Part shown: positions 18,040 through 28,703 of the stretch, piece after piece
Layout: each line of letters begins with the position of its first letter
Numbering within the stretch: the first letter of the stretch is position 1
NCBI RefSeq assembly: GCF_001467825.1
Contig: NZ_LNYK01000014.1
Location: 251,287-315,286 of the forward strand
Reading direction: 5' to 3'
DNA length: 64,000 nucleotides
Source: Legionella londiniensis
GTDB lineage: Bacteria > Pseudomonadota > Gammaproteobacteria > Legionellales > Legionellaceae
Notes under the pieces: model-generated
The model's input: only the letters and a program-made list of their open reading frames with translations
What the model was told of the DNA's origin: nothing
Database searches by the model: none
Position numbers and translations under genes: made by a program

Positions 18040-19118
18040 GTCTTTCTCAATTACAGATTCATCATTTACGCAATATTGTCTCATGGCGGCTAACTCTTAA
18101 TCCGCGTTTTAATTTTTTCATTGGCGCTAATGGCAGCGGCAAGACTTCGCTTTTGGAATCTTTGTATTTATTGGGTACAGGCCATTCTTTCCGAACGCGC
18201 GAAATTGCCCCTTTAATTCATCATGAACACGATGCCTTGACCGTTTTTGCCAAAACATCAACGCAGGATACCCTGAGCATCCAAAAATCCCGAACTGGCC
18301 CAACAGTGGTACGGTTAAATCAGCAGTTTTGCCAATCCAGCAGCGAACTTGCTCGTTTTTTACCTTGTCAGGTGATTTATCAGGATATATTTCAAATTAT
18401 TGATTCAGGTTCCACAGTCAGGCGAGGCCTTCTGGATTGGGGATTGTTTCACGTGAAACCCCTTTACCATGGTTTGTGGCAAGATTATCGTCGGGCATTA
18501 AGGCAAAGGAATGCTTTGCTCAGACAAGGAAAGGATCAGCGCCAAATTTTGCCCTGGAATATGCTTCTTGCTGATCTGGGTACCCAACTTCATGAGTTTA
18601 GGCAGGCTTATTTTTATCAATTGGCGCAACTATTCAATGAAGTCTTGGGCATGTTAACCGAAATACAGTGCAACATTCATTATGAAAAAGGGTGGGACAA
18701 AAAAAACAGCGGCCAGAGTTTAATGAGCATACTGGAGCAACAATTCCATCAGGATCAAGAGCGCCAGACCACGCTGTATGGACCTCATCGTGCTGATATT
18801 GTTTTTGAAATTACAGGCCCCGGGAAGGCGAGGCAACTTTTATCGCGTGGACAGCAAAAAATCATTTTAATTGCCTTAAAGCTTGCCCAGGCAAAATTGC
18901 TTACCCAACCCTGTACCTTTCTTTTGGATGATATTGCAGCCGAACTGGATGAAAGGCATCTGCAGAGGTTGCTGTGTTGCCTCGGCAATACCCCGGGGCA
19001 ATTTTTCATAACGGCCATCCATGCCTCGTTACTCAGTTTATTTGACCAATCCGGCGATCATGAGGTATTTTACTTGCCAGAAGACGAGAAACTTGTTTCA
19101 CGTGAAACAGCAAGATAA
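18036..19118 (+). CDS. recF: DNA replication and repair protein RecF
   Basis: RecF, 360 residues, SMC-like ATPase that helps load RecA at gaps with RecO and RecR. Walker A is GANGSGKTSLLESLYLLGTG, the ABC signature is LLSRGQQKIILIALKLAQAK and Walker B is FLLDDIAAELDERH. It overlaps dnaN by ATGA. The gene body and its last codons each contain a parS site, which constrains its coding sequence. A good promoter for the next gene follows the stop. Confidence 0.97.
   Translation: MSLSQLQIHHLRNIVSWRLTLNPRFNFFIGANGSGKTSLLESLYLLGTGHSFRTREIAPLIHHEHDALTVFAKTSTQDTLSIQKSRTGPTVVRLNQQFCQSSSELARFLPCQVIYQDIFQIIDSGSTVRRGLLDWGLFHVKPLYHGLWQDYRRALRQRNALLRQGKDQRQILPWNMLLADLGTQLHEFRQAYFYQLAQLFNEVLGMLTEIQCNIHYEKGWDKKNSGQSLMSILEQQFHQDQERQTTLYGPHRADIVFEITGPGKARQLLSRGQQKIILIALKLAQAKLLTQPCTFLLDDIAAELDERHLQRLLCCLGNTPGQFFITAIHASLLSLFDQSGDHEVFYLPEDEKLVSRETAR
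18445..18460. promoter_or_regulatory. parS site (15 of 16 match) inside recF
   Basis: TGTTTCACGTGAAACC matches the ParB-binding consensus TGTTTCACGTGAAACA at 15 of 16 positions, including the whole TTTCACGTGAAA core. It lies about 2.9 kb from the dnaA start, where origin-proximal parS sites are expected. ParA and ParB are not encoded in this window. Confidence 0.9.
19094..19109. promoter_or_regulatory. parS site (perfect 16-mer) at the 3' end of recF
   Basis: TGTTTCACGTGAAACA is the exact ParB consensus, a perfect palindrome, located within the last codons of recF, 649 bp from the first site. It is almost certainly a chromosome-partitioning site. Confidence 0.95.
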
Positions 19119-19143
19119 GCCACAGCGCAGAGCACAAAAAAAT

Positions 19144-19172
19144 TTGGGCAATTATAGTTAATTATGTATAAT
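19144..19172 (+). promoter_or_regulatory. Sigma-70-like promoter before the small membrane protein gene
   Basis: TTGGGC (19144-19149), a 17-bp spacer, and a perfect TATAAT (19167-19172). Transcription would start near 19180, about 36 bases before the chosen ATG. Confidence 0.7.
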
Positions 19173-19215
19173 GGTACACCAAAACTGGCTTTGCCTGCTA
19201 TTCTGGAGAAAAAAC

Positions 19216-19872
19216 ATGCCTTGGCTATCTGATTGGAGCTTTTTTAAAAATGAAGGGTACATCAACTTTAAGACCCCAAACGCTAAAAAAAATTTTTTCC
19301 AAAACTATGCTGATCATTTAAATTACCTTATCGAAGTCCAATTACTGGATAAATTAAACAAAATTAATGAAGCGCAAAACTTCACGCAAATGCTTGCTGT
19401 ATTTAATGACGAAGAATTAATCAAGCACATCAATATTTTTGACAAATTGCGCGATGGCTATGACTATATGGATGAAGTAGGCGGTGTTTTTGTGGCTCCT
19501 GTCATAGCCACAGCAGCGTCTCTCGCGGCACTTGGCCTGGCAATATATGAAGGTTTTTACGCCCTTGCCATCCGGTGCAATTTGCTGGAGGATGACGGCG
19601 AGGCCCATGGGCAATGGGCAGGCAAATACCTTTTCTGTTCGGTTACCTGTTTTGCATTGTCTATGGCAAATGCCTTGAAATCTGCTATCAGCCTGGTTAC
19701 AAGACCCTTGGTTACCCTCTTTTCCGCCCAGGCTTCAAAACAGGATGAATATCGCTTTCGCGATGAAAATAGGCCTAAATATGAAGTGGCTAAAAATTTT
19801 GTGGTAGATGGAGTAAAAGACGGCGTCAATGCCTTAAGTGAAGGGGTTGATGCTATTGTGCAAATATTTTGA
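19216..19872 (+). CDS. Small membrane protein of unknown function between recF and gyrB
   Basis: Start ATG 19216 (MPWLSDWSFFKNEGYINFKT; GGAG upstream) gives 218 residues. The N-terminal 75 residues are soluble and charged. Hydrophobic stretches follow at GVFVAPVIATAASLAALGLAIY and YLFCSVTCFALSMANALKSA. The C-terminus is amphipathic and ends DAIVQIF. No known family was recognised. It sits between recF and gyrB, which are often adjacent, so it looks like an insertion into a conserved neighbourhood. Its membrane-hairpin style is like the other unnamed proteins at 9055-10539 and 49506-51347, and it may be a short relative. Confidence 0.7.
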   Translation: MPWLSDWSFFKNEGYINFKTPNAKKNFFQNYADHLNYLIEVQLLDKLNKINEAQNFTQMLAVFNDEELIKHINIFDKLRDGYDYMDEVGGVFVAPVIATAASLAALGLAIYEGFYALAIRCNLLEDDGEAHGQWAGKYLFCSVTCFALSMANALKSAISLVTRPLVTLFSAQASKQDEYRFRDENRPKYEVAKNFVVDGVKDGVNALSEGVDAIVQIF

Positions 19873-20009
19873 TTCAAAATGGTCTATTTTTTCTCATGCC
19901 CGTATTTTTGCCAGGACAGGCGCATGAGAAATTGCCTCACATTCAATATCCCTTCTTCATCATCTTCTTCCCCTGAGGCTTTGAATAAATATTAAAATCT
20001 GCGGATTAG

Positions 20010-20018
20010 TGCTATAAT
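20010..20018 (+). promoter_or_regulatory. Extended -10 promoter of gyrB
   Basis: TGCTATAAT combines a TGN extension with a perfect -10 hexamer about 45 bp before the gyrB ATG. No good -35 hexamer is present at 17 bp, which fits an extended -10 promoter; gyrase promoters are often supercoiling-sensitive at this element. Confidence 0.6.
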
Positions 20019-20053
20019 TATCCTATTTGCGCCCGCAGTTTTTTTAGGCATGA

Positions 20054-22480
<2,427 letters not shown>

Positions 22481-22521
22481 AGCAGGAATCCACCCGCCGG
22501 CCGCGGCTCATCCTTAAATTT

Positions 22522-22545
22522 CTTATACTATATTTTAAGTATGAG
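22522..22545. promoter_or_regulatory. Inverted repeat in the kai operon promoter region
   Basis: CTTATACT (22522-22529) and AGTATGAG (22538-22545) are inverted with one mismatch around an AT-only spacer, 20 bp before the kaiC start. TATACT within it could be a -10 box. It may be an operator or simply an AT-rich promoter core. Confidence 0.35.
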
Positions 22546-22564
22546 TCGTTGACAAGGAGCGTCA

Positions 22565-24217
22565 GTGGATGTCGATAAAATCAGTACCGGCATTGCCGGA
22601 CTTGATAGAATTCTGAATGGCGGCTATCTAAAATACAAGTCTACCCTTTTAAAAGGAAGCGCGGGCACAGGAAAGACGCTTTTTACCCTGTTTTTTGCCT
22701 ATAGCCAATTAAAAAATAATCATCATGTTATTTATGTAACCTGCGATGAGCCGCCCTCGCAAATTCTGTCTTACATGGATCATTTCGGTCTTGAAGGAAG
22801 CCGGTTCGTCAAAGAAAAAAAACTCCAGATTCTTGATTTAACGCCTGTTTTTAATCAGGAAATCAGCGGTGAATTTGATATAACTGCACTACAGCTTCGA
22901 ATCGAACAAGCAAAAAAAGGCACCCATGCGGAAATATTAATCATAGATTCGATCCAGTCGCTGCTTTTGGGGTTAGAAGCTTATGAGCCCCATTATGAAC
23001 TGTTAAATCTTTATCACTGGGCAAAAAAACAAGGCCTGACAGTTTTAACCACCATCGCCGACATTAAAACCATTTTTAAAAAAGAGCTATTTGAAGAATA
23101 TATTGTTGATTGTGTTATTGAACTAACCCAGCTGGTCAATCGAAATTTAATGACCCGCAATTTAAGGGTCATCAAGCTTCGCGGCTCAGCTCACGGTACG
23201 AATGTATACCCTTTTTCAATCTTCCATAACGGCATTTCATTGCTGCCGATCACTGAAACCCGGTTAGAGTCCGGCATTAAACGAGAGTACATTAAAACAG
23301 GAATTAAGGGACTTGATGCAATGCTTGATGATCGGGGATACCAGGCAGGCGCCATCATCATGATAAGCGGCCGCTCGGGAACCGCAAAAACAATTTTTGC
23401 TGCTACCCATGCAGAGGCTGCGGCCAAACAAAAGCACAAGGTACTGTATCTATCATTTGAAGAGTCGCCGGGCGACCTTGTTACCCATTTAACCTCCGCT
23501 GGAATCCATTTAGACCCTTTGCTTAAAAAAAACTTGCTCATGGTTCATTCCAGGCGTTCGGTTGAGATGGGACTTGAAGATCACATTATCTCAATCATTG
23601 AATTAATCGAGCGGCATAAATTTGATTTTCTGGTATTGGATTCTATCTCCGCGCTGTTGGATCTCGGCACAGAAAGAGATGTCAAAATGCTGCTTATCCG
23701 CTTTATATCGTACATGAAATCAAACGATATTACCCTGGTTTTTACCGAACTGCTGTCCGATGCGTCAATGGAAAAAAGTAACCTGGGTATATCCAGTATG
23801 GCTGATACCTGGCTTAGGTTATTGAGGATTGAAACAGACGGCGAATACAGCAGGCTGATGCATATTGCCAAATCCAGGGGCTGTAAAATATCAAATCAAA
23901 TTAGAGAATTCACCATCACAGAAGATGGCCTGAGCATTGAGCCGCCTTATATTGGTGATCAAGAAATGGTTTATGGAGCCAAAAAAGCCGCCTATGAGCT
24001 TATGGATAATCAACAAAGCAGCCGGCGCCTGCAGGAAATTAAACGCCTGGAACAAGAAATTCTTGCTTTGGAAGCTGAATTGTCAGCCCGGCAAAAAATC
24101 CAGGAAGCAAAAATTATCACGAAAAAAAATGAGCTGTTACGGCAAATAGATAGGCTGTCTACGGAAGAGAAACAGTTCAAAGCCAGGCAGCGTGCCAATA
24201 GGCTGCTGAGGGAATAG
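22565..24217 (+). CDS. kaiC: KaiC-like double-domain RecA-type ATPase
   Basis: 550 residues starting at GTG 22565 (AAGGAG 5 bases upstream). Two KaiC domains are present: P-loop GSAGTGKT at residues 31-38 with CDEPPSQ as the acidic motif, and P-loop GRSGTAKT at about 269-276 with the catalytic pair in SFEESPGDLV. ISSMADTWLRLL aligns with the phospho-site region of cyanobacterial KaiC (Ser431/Thr432), here Ser-Ser. Unlike clock KaiC, the C-terminus (about 475-550) is a charged coiled coil instead of the A-loop tail bound by KaiA. kaiB follows 3 bp later and no kaiA is seen. In Legionella such operons have been linked to stress fitness rather than a circadian clock. Confidence 0.92.
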   Translation: MDVDKISTGIAGLDRILNGGYLKYKSTLLKGSAGTGKTLFTLFFAYSQLKNNHHVIYVTCDEPPSQILSYMDHFGLEGSRFVKEKKLQILDLTPVFNQEISGEFDITALQLRIEQAKKGTHAEILIIDSIQSLLLGLEAYEPHYELLNLYHWAKKQGLTVLTTIADIKTIFKKELFEEYIVDCVIELTQLVNRNLMTRNLRVIKLRGSAHGTNVYPFSIFHNGISLLPITETRLESGIKREYIKTGIKGLDAMLDDRGYQAGAIIMISGRSGTAKTIFAATHAEAAAKQKHKVLYLSFEESPGDLVTHLTSAGIHLDPLLKKNLLMVHSRRSVEMGLEDHIISIIELIERHKFDFLVLDSISALLDLGTERDVKMLLIRFISYMKSNDITLVFTELLSDASMEKSNLGISSMADTWLRLLRIETDGEYSRLMHIAKSRGCKISNQIREFTITEDGLSIEPPYIGDQEMVYGAKKAAYELMDNQQSSRRLQEIKRLEQEILALEAELSARQKIQEAKIITKKNELLRQIDRLSTEEKQFKARQRANRLLRE

Positions 24218-24220
24218 GCC

Positions 24221-24511
24221 ATGGCAAAAATGAAATTGAAACTGTATGTTATCGGAGGAAGCCTGATTGCAAGGCGCGCGATAAAAAACCTGACAGAACT
24301 TTGCAGACGGGAAGAGATAGCAAAGCAGTGTGATATGGAAATCATCGACTTGCGTGAACATGAGGGATTGGCTGAACGAGAAAAAATTTTAGCGACACCG
24401 ATTCTCATTAAAGAATTTCCACCTCCTGAAAGGCGCATTATTGGCGACCTATCCAATATGCAAAAAATTCTTGGAACACTTGAATTGGGAGGCGAAGGCC
24501 ATGAAAAATAA
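24221..24511 (+). CDS. kaiB: KaiB-like protein
   Basis: 96 residues with the KaiB thioredoxin-like pattern: LKLYVIGGSLIARRAIKNLT, CDMEIIDLREHEGLAE, and the hallmark ATPILIKEFPPPERRIIGDL. KaiB binds the first ring of phosphorylated KaiC after a fold switch in cyanobacteria; here partner and output may differ. It is 3 bp after kaiC with an AGGGA-type site, and overlaps the next gene by 11 bp, so three proteins are made from one message. Confidence 0.92.
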   Translation: MAKMKLKLYVIGGSLIARRAIKNLTELCRREEIAKQCDMEIIDLREHEGLAEREKILATPILIKEFPPPERRIIGDLSNMQKILGTLELGGEGHEK

Positions 24512-26884
24512 GCGGCCAAACAGCTGGAAACGGCTGATTGACGCGTTGCCGCATGGTGTTTTAATCATTAACGGGGAAGGTCAAATTATTTATGCCAATG
24601 CCTCTTCTGCCGCCCTGTTTGGCACCACCCGCCAAAAACTGATTGGTACAAGCTTTTTATATCCCCTGGCTGCAGAAGAGACAGGGGAAATTGAAATTTT
24701 AAGAAAGGACCGTACAATCACTTCAGCCCAGATGACAGTGCGGGAAGGAGCCTGGCAGGAAGAGCCTGCCTGGATAGTAGCCTTGCATGATATCACCGAA
24801 CTTAAAGATAAAGAAAAACGGCTGAGCGTTGTTTCAAAAGGGGTAAGCTCGGCCTTTGAGGGAATTGTCATTACCGATGCCCAAGGCACCATCCTTGAAG
24901 CCAATCAGGCATTTTTAAATATGAGTGGTTTTAAAAAGGAGGACATCCTCGGGCAAAATCCAAGAATGTGGAAGTCTGGCAAGCAGGATGCTCAATTTTA
25001 CAAACATTTATGGGAGAGGCTCTCAAGTGAGGGCCACTGGAGCGGTGAGCTTTGGGATAAAGGCGGCCATAACAAGCTATACCCAGTATTTTTATCCGTC
25101 TCGGCGGTAAAAAATGAAGCAGGCGACGTGACCAATTACATCGGTTTTTTCCATGACCTGACCGTCATTAAGCAGCAGGAAAAGCAAATAGAGCATGTCA
25201 AATATTATGATTTGCTGACCGGATTGCCAAACAAATTCTTACTCACACAAAAACTTGAAGGTTTTATGCGGCAAGCCTCAAGGCAGCAAAAAAATCTGCT
25301 TGTCATGAATATCCGGGTTTTTGACCCGAAAACCAGAAAATCAAGTTATGAAGAGCCGCCGCATGTCCGTGATGCTATCATTATCCATGCGGTGAACCGC
25401 ATCAAAGAGGTGCTTCGGCAACGAAAAATGCTGGCCCGCACAGGCTACAGCGAGTTTGTAGGCATCTGCCTTGAGCAAGGCGATACAGTCGATAACGCTG
25501 CTATTTTAGCCGGCCAACTCATCAAATCCCTGTCAAAACCCTATCACATTGAGAATAAAACTTATCGATTGAAAACCCACATCGGCATTACCGCCTATGA
25601 AGCAAACAGCGCCTGTCATGCTGAAGAATTGCTGCACCAGGGAGAAATCGCGCGCCATAAAGCCCGGCAGAAAGGCGATAACAGCTTTGATTTTTTTGAC
25701 CCGCAATTTGAAAAAAGTTTGCTTGAGTTTAGCCGGCACCTTGAAGCAGTGAGAGGCGCATTAAAAAAAAACCAGCTCAGGCTTTTTTACCAGCCCAAGG
25801 TGGATTTGCTGACAGGCAATGTCATCGGTGTCGAGGCTTTGCTGCGCTGGATGCATCCCGTCCGGGGCTTGCTTTTGCCGCATCAATTTCTCTTAAGGCT
25901 GGATAATCACCCGATATCGCTTGAACTGGGTGAATGGACGTTAAATCATGCGCTTAAAATGGCAGGGCAGTTCTTAAGCCATGATATAGAAATTCCAATC
26001 AGCATCAACGTCGGTTCCCATGAGCTGCAGCATAAAAATTATTTTCATCACTTCATGACAATCATGAAAAAATACCCAAGGATACCAAAAAAAATGATTC
26101 TTCTTGAGGTACTCGAAACTGAGGCGATAGAAGATCTGGATTTGGTATCTGATTTAATTAATCGATTTAAAGCCCAAGGTATCCATTTTGCCCTGGATGA
26201 CTTTGGCAAAAAATATTCTTCCCTGGCTTACCTTAAAGAGCTTGATACCCGAGAAGTAAAGCTTGACCAAAGTTTTTTATACGGGATATCTTTGATAAAC
26301 CGAAGGATTTGGCGATTTTACTTTCTGTAATCAGGCTATGCAAAATACTGGACCGCCCCTTGGTTGCTGAAGGGGTGGAAACAATCACGCACGGCAAGCT
26401 TTTGCTGCAGCTTGGGTGCAACTTGGCCCAGGGGCATGCCATTGCCAAGCCCATGCCGGAAGATGAGATTATACCCTGGGTGAAAAACTGGAAGCTTGGT
26501 GCTGAGTGGACCGCAAATCGATTTTCTCATGCTGAATATGATGAAATAATAGCAGCAGCTATTGAGCATTTTATTGCCTATCAAAAACTAGAGCGGTTTT
26601 TATATGACGGCGTGGATCAAATTCCTGATTTTAACGTTGAAACCTGCAAAATCCTAAAATGGCTGCAAAAACACAAATCAAGGTTTCAGGATGGGGATAC
26701 TTGCAACACGTTATATGACTTACATAAAAAACAGCACCAATGGGCTTTAGAAATCATAAGCCTCGCAGAGGCTGGAAAACAATTGCAGGCCAGGAGGCTC
26801 TATAACAAGCTGATGGTTTTCCGTAATGAAAATTTAAAAAAAATGGTTACCGCTATTTTTACAAGCCAACCGCTATCGTTTTAA
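24501..26884 (+). CDS. PAS-PAS-GGDEF-EAL-CZB c-di-GMP signalling protein, broken by a -1 frameshift
   Basis: From ATG 24501 the first frame encodes two PAS domains (about 10-100 and 105-225), a degenerate GGDEF domain (active-site motif replaced by GYSEF) and most of an EAL domain: GVEALLRWMHP, ALDDFGKKYSSLAYL and VKLDQSF. It then stops at 26328-26330. The EAL sequence continues in the -1 frame from about 26279 (IRDIFDKPKDLAILLSVIRL, RPLVAEGVETITHG, GCNLAQGHAIAKPMP), followed by a zinc-binding CZB-like domain with CKILKWLQ and HKKQH motifs, ending at 26884. A -1 shift at T_TTT_TTA (26273-26279) would give a protein of about 794 residues. It may be a programmed shift, slippage, a young pseudogene, or a base error. 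Confidence 0.82.
26273..26279 (+). promoter_or_regulatory. U_UUU_UUA slippery heptamer at the frame break
   Basis: The zero-frame codons are AGT TTT TTA, containing T_TTT_TTA in the correct phase. A -1 slip reads TTT TTT ATA CGG GAT ATC and restores the EAL motif FIRDIF. A T4 run would also restore the consensus SFIRDI exactly, so a two-base insertion is an alternative origin. Confidence 0.55.
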
Positions 26885-27143
26885 ACGGGAGGCATTGGGG
26901 CTGGGTAAATCATTCAGTTTTACTTGAAGGTCAAGTTGGATGCGCCAATTAGATGATAGGCCGCGTCCTTGCGGTATATTGAATCCCTGTATGACTTCAT
27001 GTCAGACAATCCATGTCAATCCCTGCAATTTAAGTATAACTTTTTTACACTCTGCTTCATAAGGCAAACAACGGATATTGTTGTAAGATATTTCTCAATA
27101 TGCATTTTTTGAGGAAATACAGGATTATGCTAAAGCTTGTTCA

Positions 27144-27416
27144 CTATCGATTGGCCAAGCTTTTTTTGAATGCGGTGGATGCGGCAAGCATCATTAATCG
27201 GCTCAATTGCTTGATGAATTTTTTGCCGCGTTTTCGATTGCCGCTATACCAACCGATTAAAAAAGCAGGGATCAGCAAGCTTGCCAGCAGCAGTTTGTTT
27301 TTTTTACACCAATAACCTAGCTGTTTTTGATGCTTATTCGCGTCACTTTGTTGCTTGCGTAACTGCTTTGCCAGCATTTTCGTTTGCTGAATGAGTTGTC
27401 TTCTCTTCACGATCAT
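27144..27416 (-). CDS. YqjK-like small membrane protein
   Basis: 90 residues: basic, Gln-rich N-terminus (RRQLIQQTKMLAKQLRKQQ), one membrane segment (LLLASLLIPAFLIGWYSG) and a basic tail. It is the third gene of a yqjD-yqjE-yqjK-like set, and resembles E. coli YqjK in size and N-terminal composition. Its start lies inside the 3' end of the YqjE-like gene, overlapping by about 74 bp, so expression is likely coupled. Function unknown. Confidence 0.65.
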   Translation of the reverse strand: MIVKRRQLIQQTKMLAKQLRKQQSDANKHQKQLGYWCKKNKLLLASLLIPAFLIGWYSGNRKRGKKFIKQLSRLMMLAASTAFKKSLANR

Positions 27417-27759
27417 TATTCCGATTTGATAAGAATTTTCTCGTCTCCCTAAAGCTCATGTTCTGTAAATTAAATAGCAGATAGCGGATGAGTAAGCCCA
27501 GCAATAAAAGATGAAGGAGTAAAACGCCGAGGATAGCAATGAGTACGCTGGGATAATTTAAGTAAATGAGAAAGCCGATGAGGAGAGAGAGCGTAAGCCA
27601 GGTAGCCGACAGGATCACAAATAACAGGCAAAGATTAAGCAGCAAGGGAACAATGCTTAAGCCGAGGAGCCTTGCTTCCAGTTTGATGAGCGAAAAAAGA
27701 TTACCAACGATTGCCAGTTTACTGGAAACAAGGCCAATTAATTCCTCAATAAGACGCAT
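27343..27759 (-). CDS. YqjE-like membrane protein (holin-X superfamily)
   Basis: 138 residues: an N-terminal amphipathic region ending LIKLEARLLGLSIVPL, then two long hydrophobic spans (NLCLLFVILSATWLTLSLLI and SVLIAILGVLLLHLLLLGLL), and a hydrophilic, Asn-rich tail. This pattern fits the YqjE/phage holin-like family that pairs with ElaB/YqjD proteins. It follows the yqjD-like gene directly with the start overlapping its stop. Confidence 0.75.
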   Translation of the reverse strand: MRLIEELIGLVSSKLAIVGNLFSLIKLEARLLGLSIVPLLLNLCLLFVILSATWLTLSLLIGFLIYLNYPSVLIAILGVLLLHLLLLGLLIRYLLFNLQNMSFRETRKFLSNRNNDREEKTTHSANENAGKAVTQATK

Positions 27760-28019
27760 TATTTACGAAGTATGGAGGATAAAAGAAAGCCAACACCCGC
27801 CGCTATTAATATCGAAGTAATGGGGTTTTCGCGAACTTTTTCCACTACCTCATCTGAATAGACTTTCACATTTTTTTGTGCATCGTGCACTTTATGCAGG
27901 CCTTCTTCATAGATTTCATGGGCGAGCTTTTTGCTCTCGTTCAAGAGCTCGCTCGCTGCCTTGCCGACATGAGATTTTTTGTTGTCCAATTCTTTGCTTT
28001 CCTTTTTTAAATTATCCAT
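27759..28019 (-). CDS. ElaB/YqjD family membrane-anchored ribosome-binding protein (DUF883)
   Basis: 86 residues from ATG 28019 (AAGGA 8 bases upstream; ATG 28025 is too close). A charged helical region with VRENPITSILIAAGVGFLLS at the C-terminus is the DUF883 signature: a hydrophilic coiled coil followed by a single C-terminal membrane anchor. E. coli YqjD binds ribosomes at the membrane in stationary phase. First gene of the yqjDEK-like operon. Confidence 0.85.
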   Translation of the reverse strand: MDNLKKESKELDNKKSHVGKAASELLNESKKLAHEIYEEGLHKVHDAQKNVKVYSDEVVEKVRENPITSILIAAGVGFLLSSILRK

Positions 28020-28096
28020 GATCATAGTCCTTAATGAGTTCAGGCAAGTTTAAGCATAGTCAAAGTTTGTGAGATGTAAAATGAATTTCTAACAAT

Positions 28097-28498
28097 TTAC
28101 AGTTCATAAAACAAATGGCTGTATGCCTTATAAAGCAAATAGATACCGATTAATAAATAAATGGTTGCGGCAAAAATGAGCCATGACGTATTTTCGAACC
28201 ACCATAGGGCGGCTTCTATTCCGATTTCTGGATAAATCAATCGCACAATGCCGCTGATTAGGGTCAGCCATGATAACAGGGTAATCAATAAAGGCCAGCG
28301 CATTTTCCAGACGTTGTGGCTGATGACCAGCAATAAGCCCAAAATCAAGGTCATAATGCCGACAATAAATAGTAATGCCTGTTCTGAGGCGATTTGCTGG
28401 AATATGGCTTTTATTTGTTCTTGGCGAAAAATCATAACAAGGCTTAATATGACGCAGTACCAGCCGATAACTTTGGCCAGAAAAGTTGATCTTTGCAT
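28097..28498 (-). CDS. Small four-span membrane protein, unknown
   Basis: 133 residues with four evident transmembrane segments (FLAKVIGWYCVILSLVMIF, ALLFIVGIMTLILGLLLVI, WPLLITLLSWLTLISGIV, WLIFAATIYLLIGIYLLY). No enzyme motif is seen. It lies upstream of the yqjDEK-like set on the same strand, about 78 bp away, and may be co-transcribed with it. Function unknown. Confidence 0.7.
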   Translation of the reverse strand: MQRSTFLAKVIGWYCVILSLVMIFRQEQIKAIFQQIASEQALLFIVGIMTLILGLLLVISHNVWKMRWPLLITLLSWLTLISGIVRLIYPEIGIEAALWWFENTSWLIFAATIYLLIGIYLLYKAYSHLFYEL

Positions 28499-28703
28499 GT
28501 TGCCTCCGAGTCTAAAAAATCCTGTTTTTTAAAACCCATCAATCAAAAAGACTTATTTTATGTATTCTTTTATAAGCGCTTGTTTTGTTAAGCATAGCAA
28601 AAAAAATAATAAACAGTGCCAATCAATGGATTGATTCCCTGTTCCTGTTAAGCCCGTTAAAGTTTTACCACGCAGGACCGATTACAGGGAAAGAAGCTGC
28701 TCT

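Noticed and set aside
18036..19118. CACGTG palindromes in recF as restriction-like chance sites
   Set aside because: The full 15/16 and 16/16 matches to the parS consensus make chance unlikely, so they were kept as parS.
19888..19930. TTTCTCATGC/GCATGAGAAA repeat between the small membrane gene and gyrB
   Set aside because: The loop is long and no T run follows; kept out as a terminator for lack of support.
19999..20045. CTGCGG ... CCGCAG followed by TTTTTTT upstream of gyrB, terminator-like
   Set aside because: The loop would be about 28 bases and would contain the gyrB -10 box; more likely a chance repeat around the promoter.
24010..24519. A 169-codon frame antisense to kaiC/kaiB
   Set aside because: Opposite strand of three overlapping real genes; composition is that of a shadow frame.
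26885..27143. Possible small gene in the gap after the EAL-CZB gene
   Set aside because: Only short frames in an AT-rich gap without a ribosome site or conserved motif.
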